From: Syncephalastrum monosporum B8922
Lineage: Eukaryota > Mucoromycota > Mucoromycetes > Mucorales > Syncephalastraceae
DNA: 64,000 nt
Assembly: GCA_000697355.1 (NCBI GenBank)
Contig: JNEN01000724.1
Span: 1 to 64,000 of the forward strand
Direction: 5' to 3'
Below the pieces are notes generated by a model, which searched no databases, had not been told where the DNA came from, and saw only the letters and a list, made by a program, of their open reading frames with translations. The stretch's first letter is position 1. Every line of letters starts with the position of its first letter. The position numbers were made by a program, and so were the translations under genes. This document shows, in pieces, positions 22,655 to 34,021 of this stretch.

Positions 22655-23245
22655 ATGAGCGCATCGCCAGAGCTACCAAGTGGCACAATACATAGGCCTG
22701 TCGACTCAGGAGATGATCGCAGCTCTTCCAATCCCGGCGACATACCCCGCCGACAGCGATTCAGCCACGAGCAAGTCGTTACTCTGGACACAGTCTTTCG
22801 GGAGGACCCCTACCCGAGCAGGGAGCGCAAGTGGCAGCTGGCACGCCAATTTCGTACATCCGTGGAGCGGATACGGAATTGGTTTGATAACAAGCGGCAA
22901 ACCGTCCGCCGCCGCGGCTCAAGGTCGGCGATGCCTTCTGGAGACTCGCCAACCGCGCCAGCATGCATGACTCAGTCTGTGCCCCTGGAGCGCCAGAGTA
23001 ACGCTCCTCCTCCTTCTGTGCCCTTCCCGCACAGCATCTCTGATCATCTGACGACAGGCAGCCGCGACCTTCGCCATAATGATCCTCCTGAAAATCGTAG
23101 TAGCAGCAGCAACAGCGGCAGCAGCAACCGCAGCAACTATCCTCGACATGAAGACGGTGGCAGCCCTGTCAATGACAGCAGCGCACCTCGCCTCCTCGGA
23201 CGGGTTCATCTGATGAATCCAAAAAGGCTAGCTAGGAAGATATAA
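22655..23245 (+). CDS. Homeodomain transcription factor
   Basis: Single exon, 196 residues. The homeodomain occupies about residues 31-90: RRQRFSHEQVVTLDTVF (helix 1), then a PYPSRERKWQLARQF segment (helix 2), then VERIRNWFDNKRQTVRRR (recognition helix). W48, F49, N51 and R53 of the canonical numbering are present, whereas position 50 is Asp. The tail is Ser/Asn/Pro-rich and probably disordered. Its DNA target is unknown. It lies upstream of the MFS transporter on the same strand. Confidence 0.9.
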   Translation: MSASPELPSGTIHRPVDSGDDRSSSNPGDIPRRQRFSHEQVVTLDTVFREDPYPSRERKWQLARQFRTSVERIRNWFDNKRQTVRRRGSRSAMPSGDSPTAPACMTQSVPLERQSNAPPPSVPFPHSISDHLTTGSRDLRHNDPPENRSSSSNSGSSNRSNYPRHEDGGSPVNDSSAPRLLGRVHLMNPKRLARKI

Positions 23246-23973
23246 CGTGGTATCCATGTATCACGCCGCCGCCGTCAGTAACAAGGGCCGGGATAATGAC
23301 GACTTATCATGATGAGACAAAAATAAAGGCTTAATTTCAATAAATTATACTTTCAGGATGAAAAAAAAAAGAAGCAGGGAAAAAGTGACCAAAGTAGGAA
23401 AAAATGCTTCGGGGAGACAAGTTGTTGTAAAGAAGCATGACAACGTATCAGATCTGAAATGGCGCTAATGAAAAAAAAACTGATCCATTCTATTCCTTCC
23501 GCCCTCCCGCCACCCAATATGTACCCGCCTGCCGATCAAGATAGCACATTTGCAGATCGCCTTATTATGTTTTTGTGTATTGCTCGGGAATTATAGACCA
23601 TGCGCTTTCACCCTGGTTGATATTATACGGAACAAAAGCCAGGCTACTGCTTGGCGCCTTGTTTTAGTGTCTCTACTCTCATTCGACAAGTTCGGATGAA
23701 AAAGAATAACGTCACGCAAGCGCGTGATCCTCCATAGGAAACTGCATCTTTTTCTTAAAACGCACACGGAGCCAATCCAGCTTGTAGAGAGTGTCCGTGT
23801 TTCTGTGAGCGTGTGTAAACCTTCTTTCACACAAAAGAGAAGAAAAACAATATTTGCAAAGGTGGCACGATTCATCCTCAATCGTCTACGTGCAACCTAC
23901 GCTTGATTCTGCGAGTTCCTTTTTTCCTTTCTCTCTCTCTTTTTTTTTTCTCTTTCCATCTCCTCTTCTTTCG
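23246..23973. other. Intergenic region before MFS gene
   Basis: It contains A/T runs and a CT-rich tract (23915-23970) immediately before the MFS start, a common fungal promoter/5'UTR feature. No gene is seen. Confidence 0.4.
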
Positions 23974-26626
23974 ATGCCTTCGACACCCTCCCTCAGCAAG
24001 GCATCGTCCACCCACGCCGGTGAGGCCTTCTCGGAGGATGTCGAAAAGCAAGCGTCCCAAAATAAACAGCCCTCAGCAGCAGCAGCAGAGTTTAATGCAT
24101 CCGAGCAGGAACAGCCCCCTCAACACAAATGGGCACGCGCATTAACGTTTGTCAGCCTGCAGCTCTCCCTATTTTTGGCAGCTCTCGACAAGTAATTGAA
24201 ATCGTAAAAGGATCGACACGGATCCACCGATCTGATTGTGAATCTATAGTACGATCATGGCAACCGCATTGCCCACCATTGGATCGGAATTCCAGAGCAT
24301 GGGCATTGCCTCCTGGGCTGTCAACAGGTAACGCTCTTTCACAACCCCATGAACGGACTTGATGGCTGATCTTCTCAACTAGCTATATTTTGACTCTCGA
24401 CGCCTTTCGTAAGTGGAAGGGGAAAAGAAAAAAGAAGCAATGAAAGCCACATGGTAACCCAAACTCGCTTTCAGAACCCCTCTTTCCAAAATTCTCGGAT
24501 ATTTTTGGTCGCAGAAACGTGCTTATCGTAGGCATTGTTATCTTTCTCATTGGCTCGATCTTATGTGCCGTTTCCAAGGTAACGGGAGCGTGCGAAAAAA
24601 AAATCCGGGGATTGTTTGTATTTACCTTTTTTTTCTGTTCTGTTCTGTTCCTTTTTGATTGTGCCTAGACCATGATCATGTTGATCGTGTGCCGTGCCAT
24701 CCAAGGTATCGGTGGCGCTGGTGTAAGTGTTGCAGCTATCTATCATTCGGCTTTCTTTCGTAAATCTTATTGTTGTTGTTATTTCATGCATGCACGAATG
24801 CAGATCTTTTCCATGGTAAGTCAGCCACGTGGCATATGTTTAGAATGCATACGAATGACGCCATTTCCGCAGGTCTTCGTCATCATATCTGATTTGGTGC
24901 CCTTGGCCAAAAGGTAAGCTGACATAGTTAAAACCGTGTCTTTTCTTTTTCATTAAGACGTGATTTTATTTGCCTATAGAGGAATCTATCAAGCGTGAGT
25001 CATTTTGCCCATATTCAAAATGGCATGCATGCTAACACACGCGTAGACTTTTAAATGCGGTGTTTGCGTTGGCAAGTGTCTTTGGTCCGCTCATTGGCGT
25101 AAGTAGTAAAGTAAAACAGCACATCTAGGGCACCCTCACGAACACACAACTGGTTTGATAGGGGTGCTTCACTGAATACGTGACCTGGCGATGGAACTTT
25201 TACATAAAGTAAGAACAAGCGGGACGCGTTCTTCATCTGTCTCTACTGACAGCACCTTTTTTCAGTTTGCCTATTGGAGGTATCGCCCTAGTCGTCCTAG
25301 TTTTCTTTATGAAACTGCCCAACGATAAGCAGCATCGGGGTAGTCTGACTGACAAGTTACGCCGCATCGATTATCTTGGCAACATTTGCGTCCTCGGCGC
25401 TGCCGTCTTACTCCTCGTCGCGCTCAACCTCGGCGGACAGTCCTATGCTTGGAGTTCGGCGGCGGTGATTGCCCCGCTCGTGTTTAGCGGCGTGTTGGCG
25501 TGCTGCTTAGTAGTAGTCGAAACCAAGGTGGCCAAGGAGCCGCTGTTTCCACCGCGCTTGTTTCGCATCCGGACTGTCGTGAGCGTCTTGATCGCGAGTG
25601 TATTCTTTGGCATGACTTTCAACGCCACAGTGTTTTATCTACCCTATTACTTTCAAATCGTGCGCGGTGACACGCCCATGTGGTCCGGTATCCGCTTGAT
25701 CCCGATGCAGCTCGTGATCTCGGCCATGTCAACTATTGCCGGTATCGTGATTACCAAGACCGGCGTTTACCGTCCATTGTAAGTGTTGTAGTTTATGAAT
25801 TGGCACACACTCATGTCGCTTATTCCCCCCTTTAGTGTCATTCTGGGCGTGGCAGGATTGACGCTGGGCGTTGGTCTGTATTCCCTCTTCGACATGGATA
25901 CGAGCTGGTCGAGTAAGTCGAGGACAGGTTCATTGCGTTCGGGGTAGCTCACACGACTCTTAGTGGTGTATGGTCTAACAGTGTTGGCCGGGGCTGGTAT
26001 TGGCTCCTACTTTTCCTCCAATCTGATCACTATTCAATCGGGTGTGGAGCCCCGGGATATTGGTAAGTGAAAAAGAAATCGGAATCGTGTTATTCAAACA
26101 GGAGTTGATGTGTGCAATAGCTGTCAGTGTGGGCGCCAACAATTTCAGCGAACTGCTTGGTGGCGCGATTGGCGTCGCCATTGCCTCGGCCGTCGTCAAC
26201 TCGAACCTTAAATCCCAGGTGTCAACGGTCGTACCGGATCAGTATGCACAGGCCATCTCCGAATCACCCGAATACATCCGGGATGGACTCCCGTCGCAGT
26301 ATCTGCAGCCCGTGCTCGACATTTACCTCTATTCCCTCCGCTGGGTGTGGTACATTCTCATTATCATGGCCGGTCTTGGATTTATCGCCACACTCTTTAT
26401 TCAGCACCGTTCGCTCAAGAAGCGCACACGGCCACCATCGATTATGTCCTATCACTCGGTTGTCGCTTCCTCGCTCTGCGTAGACGAACAAGAGGAAGAC
26501 AACAGTGACGGAGAGAAAGGGCGGGGCGAGGTGGAAAGAGTGTCGACGGCCAGAGAGGGCTGCAGTGACACGACGACGCGCGCAGCGACCACTACCGCCA
26601 CGTCCTCCATCAGCACAGCTGTCTAA
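23974..26626 (+). CDS. MFS multidrug transporter, DHA2-like, 14 exons
   Basis: Exons are 23974-24191, 24250-24327, 24383-24408, 24475-24578, 24669-24722, 24804-24815, 24873-24913, 24980-24994, 25047-25098, 25162-25208, 25266-25778, 25836-25912, 25964-26062 and 26121-26626. They total 614 codons (613 residues). The spliced protein has many hydrophobic segments, a cytosolic acidic tail, D-T-I-M-ATALPTIG in the first transmembrane helix (typical of DHA2/H+ antiporters), motif A-like KFSDIFGRRNV, and motif C-like ASVFGPLIGGCF. It probably exports drugs or small molecules across the plasma membrane; the substrate is unknown. Exons of 12 nt (24804-24815) and 15 nt (24980-24994) are needed to keep frame. 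All introns are GT-AG, 51-90 nt. The stop is 194 bp from the convergent thioesterase gene. Confidence 0.9.
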
Positions 26627-26820
26627 TGAAAGACATGTGTGTGCTGGAGCCTACACATATACTCAAAGCATAGCATCCAATGTATTTTTGTTTTATTTTG
26701 CATGTAAATATACACATTCTAGAAAAGTATACTGTATACTTTTACGTATCAATAGCATCATTTTCTTAATTAAAACTGCTCTCATATTTTCCATATACTT
26801 TTTCTCGCTCACGGGCGAGT

Positions 26821-28567
26821 TTAGTCATGTTCTTGGAGATCCTGCAAGAGCAGCTGGCGCGCACGCACGCCCTGGAGGCGTCGTCGCTTGCCTTCGAGCC
26901 AAAGCATGGTCTCGGCGTACGTCTTTGGCAAGATCCGCTTGACCTTGATATCCTCCTCGGTGGACGCCATGGTGAAATAAAACACGTTGGTTGTCTCGCG
27001 GCGCGACCGTTCAATGTCGACGACCTCCGCAACAACGCGCACCTGGAACGACTTGTGCGGGTGGCCCTCGGCATGAATGACTTCGGACTTGAGTCGGAGC
27101 AGCGTGCCGACATGCACCGGCTTGCGAAAGATGACCTCGTCCATGGCGAGCAGCATCGCTGAGCGCGACTTGAGGTAGCAAATCGCGTCCGCATACGCGA
27201 GTTCGTATGCGCGTCGCATCAGGTAGCCGCCAAAGATATTGTTGTGGATGTTGCGGTCTTGCGGCTGCATCAGAAAGTTGCTCTCGAGACGAGTGTCCTC
27301 CATCCAGATCATACTGTCCGGCAGGGGCTCTTTGTCCTCGACCGCGGTGCTGCTCATGTACGAGTCGTCCAGCCCACCCTTGTATTGCGAGTACTGCAGA
27401 TACATGTCGTGGATCGCGATTCGCTCTTCGGGGGTGGGTGGCTGGCGGCTCAGGGCCGTCTCGGCCGCACGCTTCTTGCGCGCCTTGTTGGCTTTGGCAA
27501 ACTCAAAGAGGCGCTCCTCGGCGGGTGTGACGCATTTGAGAGGGTTGATGTGAACCGGCGCGCGCGTGCTGGAGTCGATCGCGACCATGGTGAAGCGCGT
27601 GGCGAGGACGGTGTTGGGGCCGAGCACGCCAAGATTTTGGGGCACAGGAGGCGTGTGCGTGATCGGCTCTGTCGTTTCGGGCGTCTTTGTGCCTTCGGGG
27701 ACCGTCTCTGCCTTGATAAAGACTAGGAGAAAATGAGGCAGGAGTAGGGAATTTTGGGGAGAATGAATGAGATCCGGATGCCGGGAGAACACGGGAAAAC
27801 AAGAGCCGAAAACAAAGACAAAAGACATAAATTTTCTTCCTACCTTCCATACTGCTCGTGCCAACAAAGGTGATGTGGCCTGTGAGCTTGTAATCTTCGA
27901 CAGCCTTCGGAAGCAGCAAGTCGAGGCGATCCACGCAGGCGGTGACGATGGTCACTGGGGCCGAGTCGGGGTCATAGTTATCAATGTGTTTGTAAGCAAT
28001 GGCACCTGCCAATGCATCCAGGTCTAATGGGGTTGAGCGGGATAAATTTTAAGCAACATGAAAACGAAGTAGAAAGACATGTCCTGTTTACCTTCCAAGA
28101 GTTTGCCTGTCCGAATCCGTCCATCGACAAAGATATACTGGTCGAGCAGGGCCGGTGATGACTTGAACGGCAAGAGGACCTCCATGTAGCTATCCGACAT
28201 CTAATGCATGGTGTAAGGCGCCGCGCATTCGGTGGTTTCATGTGCAAAAAGATAAGCCCTTACTGTTTTCTCGACGAGTTTGCGCGGCTTTTTGGGTTCA
28301 TTCGGATCGACCGGCTTTTGGTTTTCGCGCTCGAGAATCTTGTCGCTCCAATAGCGTACAGGTCGTACAGAGTACATCTGATCCCGGACAGCTAACGGAC
28401 AAAAGACGTCAGGCATATATCCTAGCATCATTGTGAGGTAGACATCACGTACACTGTGCACCCTGCTGGTCTCTGGCGAGGCCTCGGCTCTTTTGAAATT
28501 GGCGGCATGGCTGGTATAAACAACGAAGAGGACGTGCTGGTTTGGCGAAACGTACGAGACGAAGCAT
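26821..28567 (-). CDS. Acyl-CoA thioesterase, ACOT9-like, double hotdog
   Basis: Exons are 28453-28567, 28264-28391, 28092-28200, 27844-28023 and 26821-27722, giving 477 residues. It hydrolyses acyl-CoA to fatty acid and CoA. The N-terminus (MLRLVRFAKPARPLRCLYQPCRQF) is Arg-rich and fits mitochondrial import. The first hotdog domain spans about residues 110-240 (LDALAGAIAYKH, VTACVDRLD). The second spans about 360-460, with the family motif NIHNNIFGGYLMRRAYELAY and ETTNVFYFTM near the end. An ACOT9-type lysine/Glu-rich linker (KANKARKKRAAE) connects them. Introns are GT-AG. Its start is 228 bp from the divergent FG-GAP gene, so the two may share a promoter. Confidence 0.9.
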
Positions 28568-28795
28568 CGTATCTAAAGAGAAAAAACACACAAACACACA
28601 AAAAAAAAGAGAGAGAAACAGAAAGAAGAACGGGAGCACGTCAAACCCCCAGGCTGGGGGCAAAATAAAATAAATTTATGCGAGCCAAAAACGTGCTTCT
28701 GCGCGTTGGACAAAAACTTCGCGCGGTAGAACGACCTTCTCCCGCCAGACACAAAAGTATACAACTTGCCAATCCATAATACAAGACAGACGACG

Positions 28796-30242
28796 ATGCC
28801 CACCATCGCCACGCATCTTTGGTCACGGCAACTCGACGATCCCGTCAACTGTCTCGTGGTCGGCAGACCCTTCCAGGAATACCTCAGCGAGGAGAATGAC
28901 ATTCTCATTGGCACCTCAGACGGTCGCGTCCTTGTTCTCAACCAGGCCAAGGTACAATGGGGGACACAACGCCACTGGAAGCTACTAGTCGTGGAAAACT
29001 AATCCCCTTCTCAGCCTGTCGAAGTGCTTCTCGAGACCAAAGGCACAAGCATCCTTTCCATGGTGCTCCACGATCTGACCGGGCAGAATGCGCTCGATTT
29101 GGCCGTGGGGGATGCCAACGGCGTGATTACCATGTTTTCGCGTCAGCAGATCCTCAGCAAACGCGATATCGGTACGGCAGTCGCGCAGCTGGGAATCCAC
29201 GAAGATGAAGGCAAGTAGTATCCGATCAAGACGAGCGTACGGGTTGACGCTTTCCTTGCAGTCAGCGGGTATGAAATCGTGGCAGGCGGCGTCAGCGGGG
29301 CTGTCTACAGCTTCCGACCCCATCAGACCCTTTGGAAGTTCGAAGTTGCGGAAGCGTCGGCACGGATCGCCTCCCTCGGCAACGTAAGCGGGCCAGCCAA
29401 TTTTGCGCTGTCCTCTCAACTCACAGCTATCCAAATTAGCACCAGCGCCGCTCGGCAAGCATTCGCTGCTTATTATCTGTCCCATTGCCAGTCGACGACG
29501 AGGGGACAGAGACGGCGACGCTCCTCGTATGCGATGGATGGGACCTTCTGCATTTGATCCAAAAAGGCGTGCGCGTCGGTGAACTGAAGACACCCTGTCC
29601 TGTTCAAGCAGTAAGTCAGAGTGCATTGGTATCACGCAGGATATCCGTATGTAACTTTTATTGTTGTTACAAGATAGCGGCAGGTCAGTTCCTCACCCGA
29701 GCTGACAAACGACGGTTCAATACCGATCCAGTCATGCTCAAGCTCAAGGGCAACACGGATACGAGTCTTCTTCCAGGCCAACAGGCGCTGCTGGCTGGCC
29801 AAGACGGCAGCCTGTATATTATGCTGGATCTGCAGGTAAGAAACAGACAGACAGCAGCAGCAGCAGCAGCAGGCACATGACCGCGCATTATCGATTTGCT
29901 TATCCATGTGTAGATCCATCATTGGTTCCACGTGGGATTTACGGTGCATTCCATCGTGAGCTTCCGGCTCAAAGACATGGAGCCATCCGAACCCGACCTT
30001 TTCGTCTGCACAGGCCAGGCCAGCTGCGTGCATGTTTACCAAAATGATAAGGTGAGACAGGAGGTCATGTGGTCAACGTCGCCTAATCGGGTCAATCATC
30101 GCAGCTACTCCTCCAGATTGACACGAGTGACTGGGTGAAAAGCGTCACGCTCGGGGATGTGAATGGCGACGGCGAGGATGAATTAGTCCTGGGCCTCGTC
30201 AACAAGACGGTCGAGGTGTACAAGCTACAGCATGCGCGTTGA
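28796..30242 (+). CDS. FG-GAP/beta-propeller protein, ITFG2-like
   Basis: Exons are 28796-28951, 29015-29210, 29262-29383, 29440-29610, 29689-29835, 29914-30051 and 30105-30242, giving 355 residues. Repeated segments of FG-GAP/WD-like blades are visible: NDILIGTSDGRVLVLNQ, LDLAVGDANGVITMF, EIVAGGVSGAVYSF, ALLAGQDGSLYIM, and a clear final repeat GDVNGDGEDELVLGLVN with the Ca-binding DxNxDG pattern. A seven-blade propeller is likely. The closest familiar animal protein by layout is ITFG2 of the KICSTOR complex (TORC1 control), but I cannot confirm orthology. Intron 2 (29211-29261) must be GC-AG (GCAAGT donor) to keep frame. Confidence 0.75.
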
Positions 30243-30879
30243 TACCCAATCCAATGCTCACTGCCTTTCAATAGCCTCTTGTGCAACATACCCCACGTTT
30301 GATCGAAGATTGCTAAGCCACACGTGTACCATAGACATTCCTTTTCATTTTCATTTTTACCATTGCCTTGGGACAGAAATGCAGGAAGCATGAATGGCGG
30401 GCATCGCAGAACGCGAGTGGAGTTCGGAGGCCATCTGTCTTGTTTCCATTGGATTTTATCAAATCAAAGAGACAATGCGACGGAAAGTGGGGTAGAAATA
30501 GAAATCTGTCTTAGAACAATTGAAAAAAAAAAGTGACGGGTATCTTGAAATGAACCCACAAAACAAAGGCACTCAATACGTACGCACACACTCGCACATC
30601 CACACTATATACATGTATATACAGTGACTCTTCCATATCTATAGATCAGAAATGAGCTGTAAATAGTGACACACACTCATAATCAGGCTCGGGGAGTAGT
30701 CAAAATGGGTCAGAGAGTAAAAACAGAATGTAGCAACGGTGAGTCATGCATTCAGTCCCCCCTGTCATTTAGCACTCAGTCCCCGCCCAAAAAATCTATA
30801 AAGACGATCTTTTCTTCCTGGAGTTCATAGACTTTACACAACTCATACACACACACGCACACACACGCACCACAAAAAC
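30243..30879. other. Intergenic region before ornithine carbamoyltransferase
   Basis: It contains a TATACATGTATATA palindrome-like stretch near 30606-30622, CA repeats just before the next ATG, and no supported gene. Confidence 0.4.
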
Positions 30880-32136
30880 ATGTCCCAAGGTTTCTCCACA
30901 AAGGTCGCCAAGCCCAACCACTTTCTGACCACGGCCGATTACACGGCTGAGCAATTGCTCGATCTGGTTCATCGATCCATTCAATTCAAGGTCGAGTCGA
31001 AATACCAGCACCCGCAGGCCCGCACCGAGCGGCCACTCACCGGCAAGACCCTCGCCCTCATGTTCTCAAAGCGATCCACGCGTACCCGTGTCGCTACCGA
31101 GACCGCCACCGCCTACCTTGGTAACGAAAAAAGGAGACAAGTGGTTTTTTTGACGCGTGTAACTCACTCTTACTCTTGCTCTTTACTACTCTTTCTCTCA
31201 AAATCAGGTGGTTCCGCCATGTTCTTGGGCTCCCAGGATATCCAGCTCGGTGTCAACGAGTCTCTGCTCGACACCTCGCGCGTCGTCAGCTCCATGGTTG
31301 ACGGTATTATGGCCCGTGTCGGTGGCCATGAAGAGATTGAGGTAAAGAAGTGGGAAAAATTTAAAAGGGAAAAAAAATCAAAAAGATGGGAGATGAGATA
31401 AAAGGAGAGAGAGAATCGAGAAGCAAGAGATATCCAAAAAAGGAAAAAGCAGTATATTCATCCCAGATGCTATTAGCTTTTGGCTCAAGAGTCGCGTGTG
31501 CCTATCATCAACGCGCTGTCGGACAAGTACCACCCGACGCAGATCTTGGCTGACCTGATGGCGATCCACGAGCACGTCCACCACCGCCAAAGCAAGACCC
31601 CCGACCAGTACACCGCACACACGCAACATCCCCGCGAGACCCTCAAGGGTCTGAAGTGCGCCTGGGTCGGCGACGCCAACAATATCCTCCAGGAGATCCT
31701 GGTTGCCTTCCCCAAGTGCGGCATCAGCGTTGCGGCCGCGTGCCCGCCCGGCTACACCTGCGACGACGACGTGGTGGCGATCGCCAAGGCGGACGCGGCC
31801 AAGACGGGCGCCAGCGTCAGCTTCACGACGAAGCCCGAGGAGGCGATCCAGGACTGCGATATCATTGTGACGGATACCTGGGTCAGCATGGGCCAAGAAG
31901 AGGAGAAGAAGAAGCGCCTGCAAGAGTTTGCCGGTTACCAGGTGACGATGGATCTCGCCAAGCGGGGCGGCGCCAAGCCCGATTGGTTCTTCATGCACTG
32001 CCTGCCTCGCAAGCCCGAGGAGGTCGACGACGAGGTCTTTTACTCGGACCGATCGATCGTTTTCCCCGAGGCTGAGAACCGGAAATGGACCATTATGGCT
32101 GTCATTGACGCGCTCATGGTCCGAGGTGGCATCTAA
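30880..32136 (+). CDS. Ornithine carbamoyltransferase (arginine biosynthesis)
   Basis: Exons are 30880-31120, 31208-31341 and 31477-32136, giving 344 residues. It joins carbamoyl phosphate and ornithine to give citrulline. The carbamoyl-phosphate-binding STRTR motif is at residues 66-70. The second-domain signals are WVGDANNIL, DTWVSMGQEEEKK (ornithine-binding loop) and HCLPR near residue 297. The N-terminus (MSQGFSTKVAKPNHFL) is short and only weakly like a mitochondrial presequence, so localisation is uncertain. Both introns are GT-AG. Length fits the fungal enzyme. Confidence 0.95.
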
Positions 32137-32686
32137 ATCTATCTAATCCTTTTTTAGCTGCATACTCCAGAATAAAGAAATTAAAAAAGAAAAAAAGAAG
32201 AAAAAAAAAAGGGCTCCAACCTTGTTCATGGATCTGTGCTTCGTTTGTCTTCATGATTCATCAATCATTTTGTTTGCTTTACTCAGTCAAATATTCCGCT
32301 TCTGTGCGTATTTCTCTTTATCTAGATGTACTAAAGATGAGACTATCCATGTTTGTCAAGCCAAGGCCTTGCTGGCTGGGCAGAAGCATGCAGGAAGGCA
32401 GGAAGGGGTGGTGTTTTGAGGGCCGGCTATTCGTTTTCGGCTTCCCATATCGATTGCCAATTTGCTGACAAAGATTGACAAAGGCTCACGTACAGTTTGC
32501 CCCCGGCACCTCAGAAGCTTATTCACACTTACCCCGAGAGCTGGCTTTGATTTTCGGTGGCCAATATATGGAGCCACTCACGCTGACTCTCCCTCCTTTC
32601 TCACCTCTTTCTTTCCTCTCTGCTCTTCACCCTACCTATTCCTGTCTCTTGCCTTGTCTTTTGACTGCCTGTCTGCACTTTACACC
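32137..32686. other. Intergenic region before DHBP synthase
   Basis: It begins with an A-rich stretch (32175-32210) and ends with CT-rich DNA directly before the ATG. No gene is recognised. Confidence 0.4.
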
Positions 32687-33535
32687 ATGGTCGAGAAGCT
32701 CCAAGAAGTATATGAATTCAACTCGGTCGAGGACGCCGTCCGGGATTTCGGTGAGTTGAAGGAGATCACCTGCGCTCGCTTCTGTCATATGAACGCGGGA
32801 CAGGAAGGACAGAGAGGACAGAAAGGACTGACTTGAAGTGTAGCCGAGAACAAGTTTGTGCTGGTGATGGACAATGAAGATCGCGAGAACGAAGGCGACT
32901 TGATTGTCGCTGCCCAGAATGTCACAACCGAGCAAATGGCATTCCTGATCAAGTACTCCAGGTAAGATAGTCGTAATCCAAGAATTCTAAGAAAGGAAAG
33001 AGCGTGTCAGTCAAAGTATTTCTCCTGACAAATACCGTCATATGACCTCCACCGGCATTTTTCACATAGTGGCTATGTCTGCGTGCCCACCACCCCCGAG
33101 CGTCTGGACGAACTGGACCTGCCGCTGATGGTGCCGCGCAACACTGAGTTGATGCGCACCGCCTACGCCGTCTCGGTCGACTACATCCACGGCACCACCA
33201 CCGGCATCTCTGCCCACGACCGCGCCCTCACCTCCCGCAAGCTCGCCGATGCCACCAGCCGCCCTGAGGACTTCTCCCGCCCGGGCCACATCCTGCCCCT
33301 CCGTGCCGTGCCCAATGGCACCCTCGAGCGCTTTGGACACACCGAGGCCGGCGTCGATCTCTGCAAGCTCGCCAACCTGCCTCCTGTCGCCTGCATCGGT
33401 GAGCTCGTCAAAGAAGACGATCCTTCCGGAAGCATGGCCCGCCGCGATGACTGCTTCGCTTTTGCCAAGAAGCACGATATCAAGATGATCACCATCAAGG
33501 ACCTGATTGCCTATAGACAACGCGTGGGTCTGTAG
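32687..33535 (+). CDS. RIB3: 3,4-dihydroxy-2-butanone 4-phosphate synthase (riboflavin)
   Basis: Exons are 32687-32750, 32844-32961 and 33070-33535, giving 215 residues, the normal length for the monofunctional fungal enzyme. It converts ribulose 5-phosphate to DHBP plus formate, supplying the four-carbon unit of riboflavin. The acidic active-site loop [12 protein letters not shown] is at about residues 31-42. YVCVPTT, the [18 protein letters not shown] segment, [10 protein letters not shown] and [10 protein letters not shown] are all intact. There is no GTP cyclohydrolase II domain, as usual in fungi. Introns are GT-AG (93 and 108 nt). Confidence 0.96.
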
Positions 33536-34021
33536 ACCACGGGAAAGGAATTTGCATGGTTCAATCTGCTTTCTTGCTTGCTTGCTTTCTTTCTTTCTAT
33601 TTTCTATTTCCTATTTCTATTTGTTCTGTATTCGTCCCATTCCCTTTCATGCCCTCCACCCCCACTCCTCCCTTCTCTACCTCTTACACCTTCGTTCTCT
33701 TTTTTTTTCCCCTCGTTATTTTATTCGTGCTTCTTTGTAAATACTCTTGCAGTGTTATAGACCCTTTTGGTATTCCCTACCTACAGTAAATCCGAGAACT
33801 GATCATCGTGCATGAAGCGTTTTTTCCTTTTTTGTTAATATTTTTTTTTTTTTGAATTTGACTTTTCATCTTGATTTCTGTCAAATTGTGTGTGTCTGTA
33901 TGCGTGTTTATCACTATGCTGATGGCTATAACAGGGTACACGAGTCGAGAAACGATGAGGTGGATGGGTCGAGATTTCGAGACAAGGGTGAAGAAAAAGA
34001 AATGGAAATAGATAGATAGGA
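33536..34021. other. 3' intergenic region between convergent genes
   Basis: Pyrimidine-rich 3' flank of the DHBP synthase gene, then AT-rich DNA with a T16 run near 33838-33854. No gene is seen. Confidence 0.4.
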
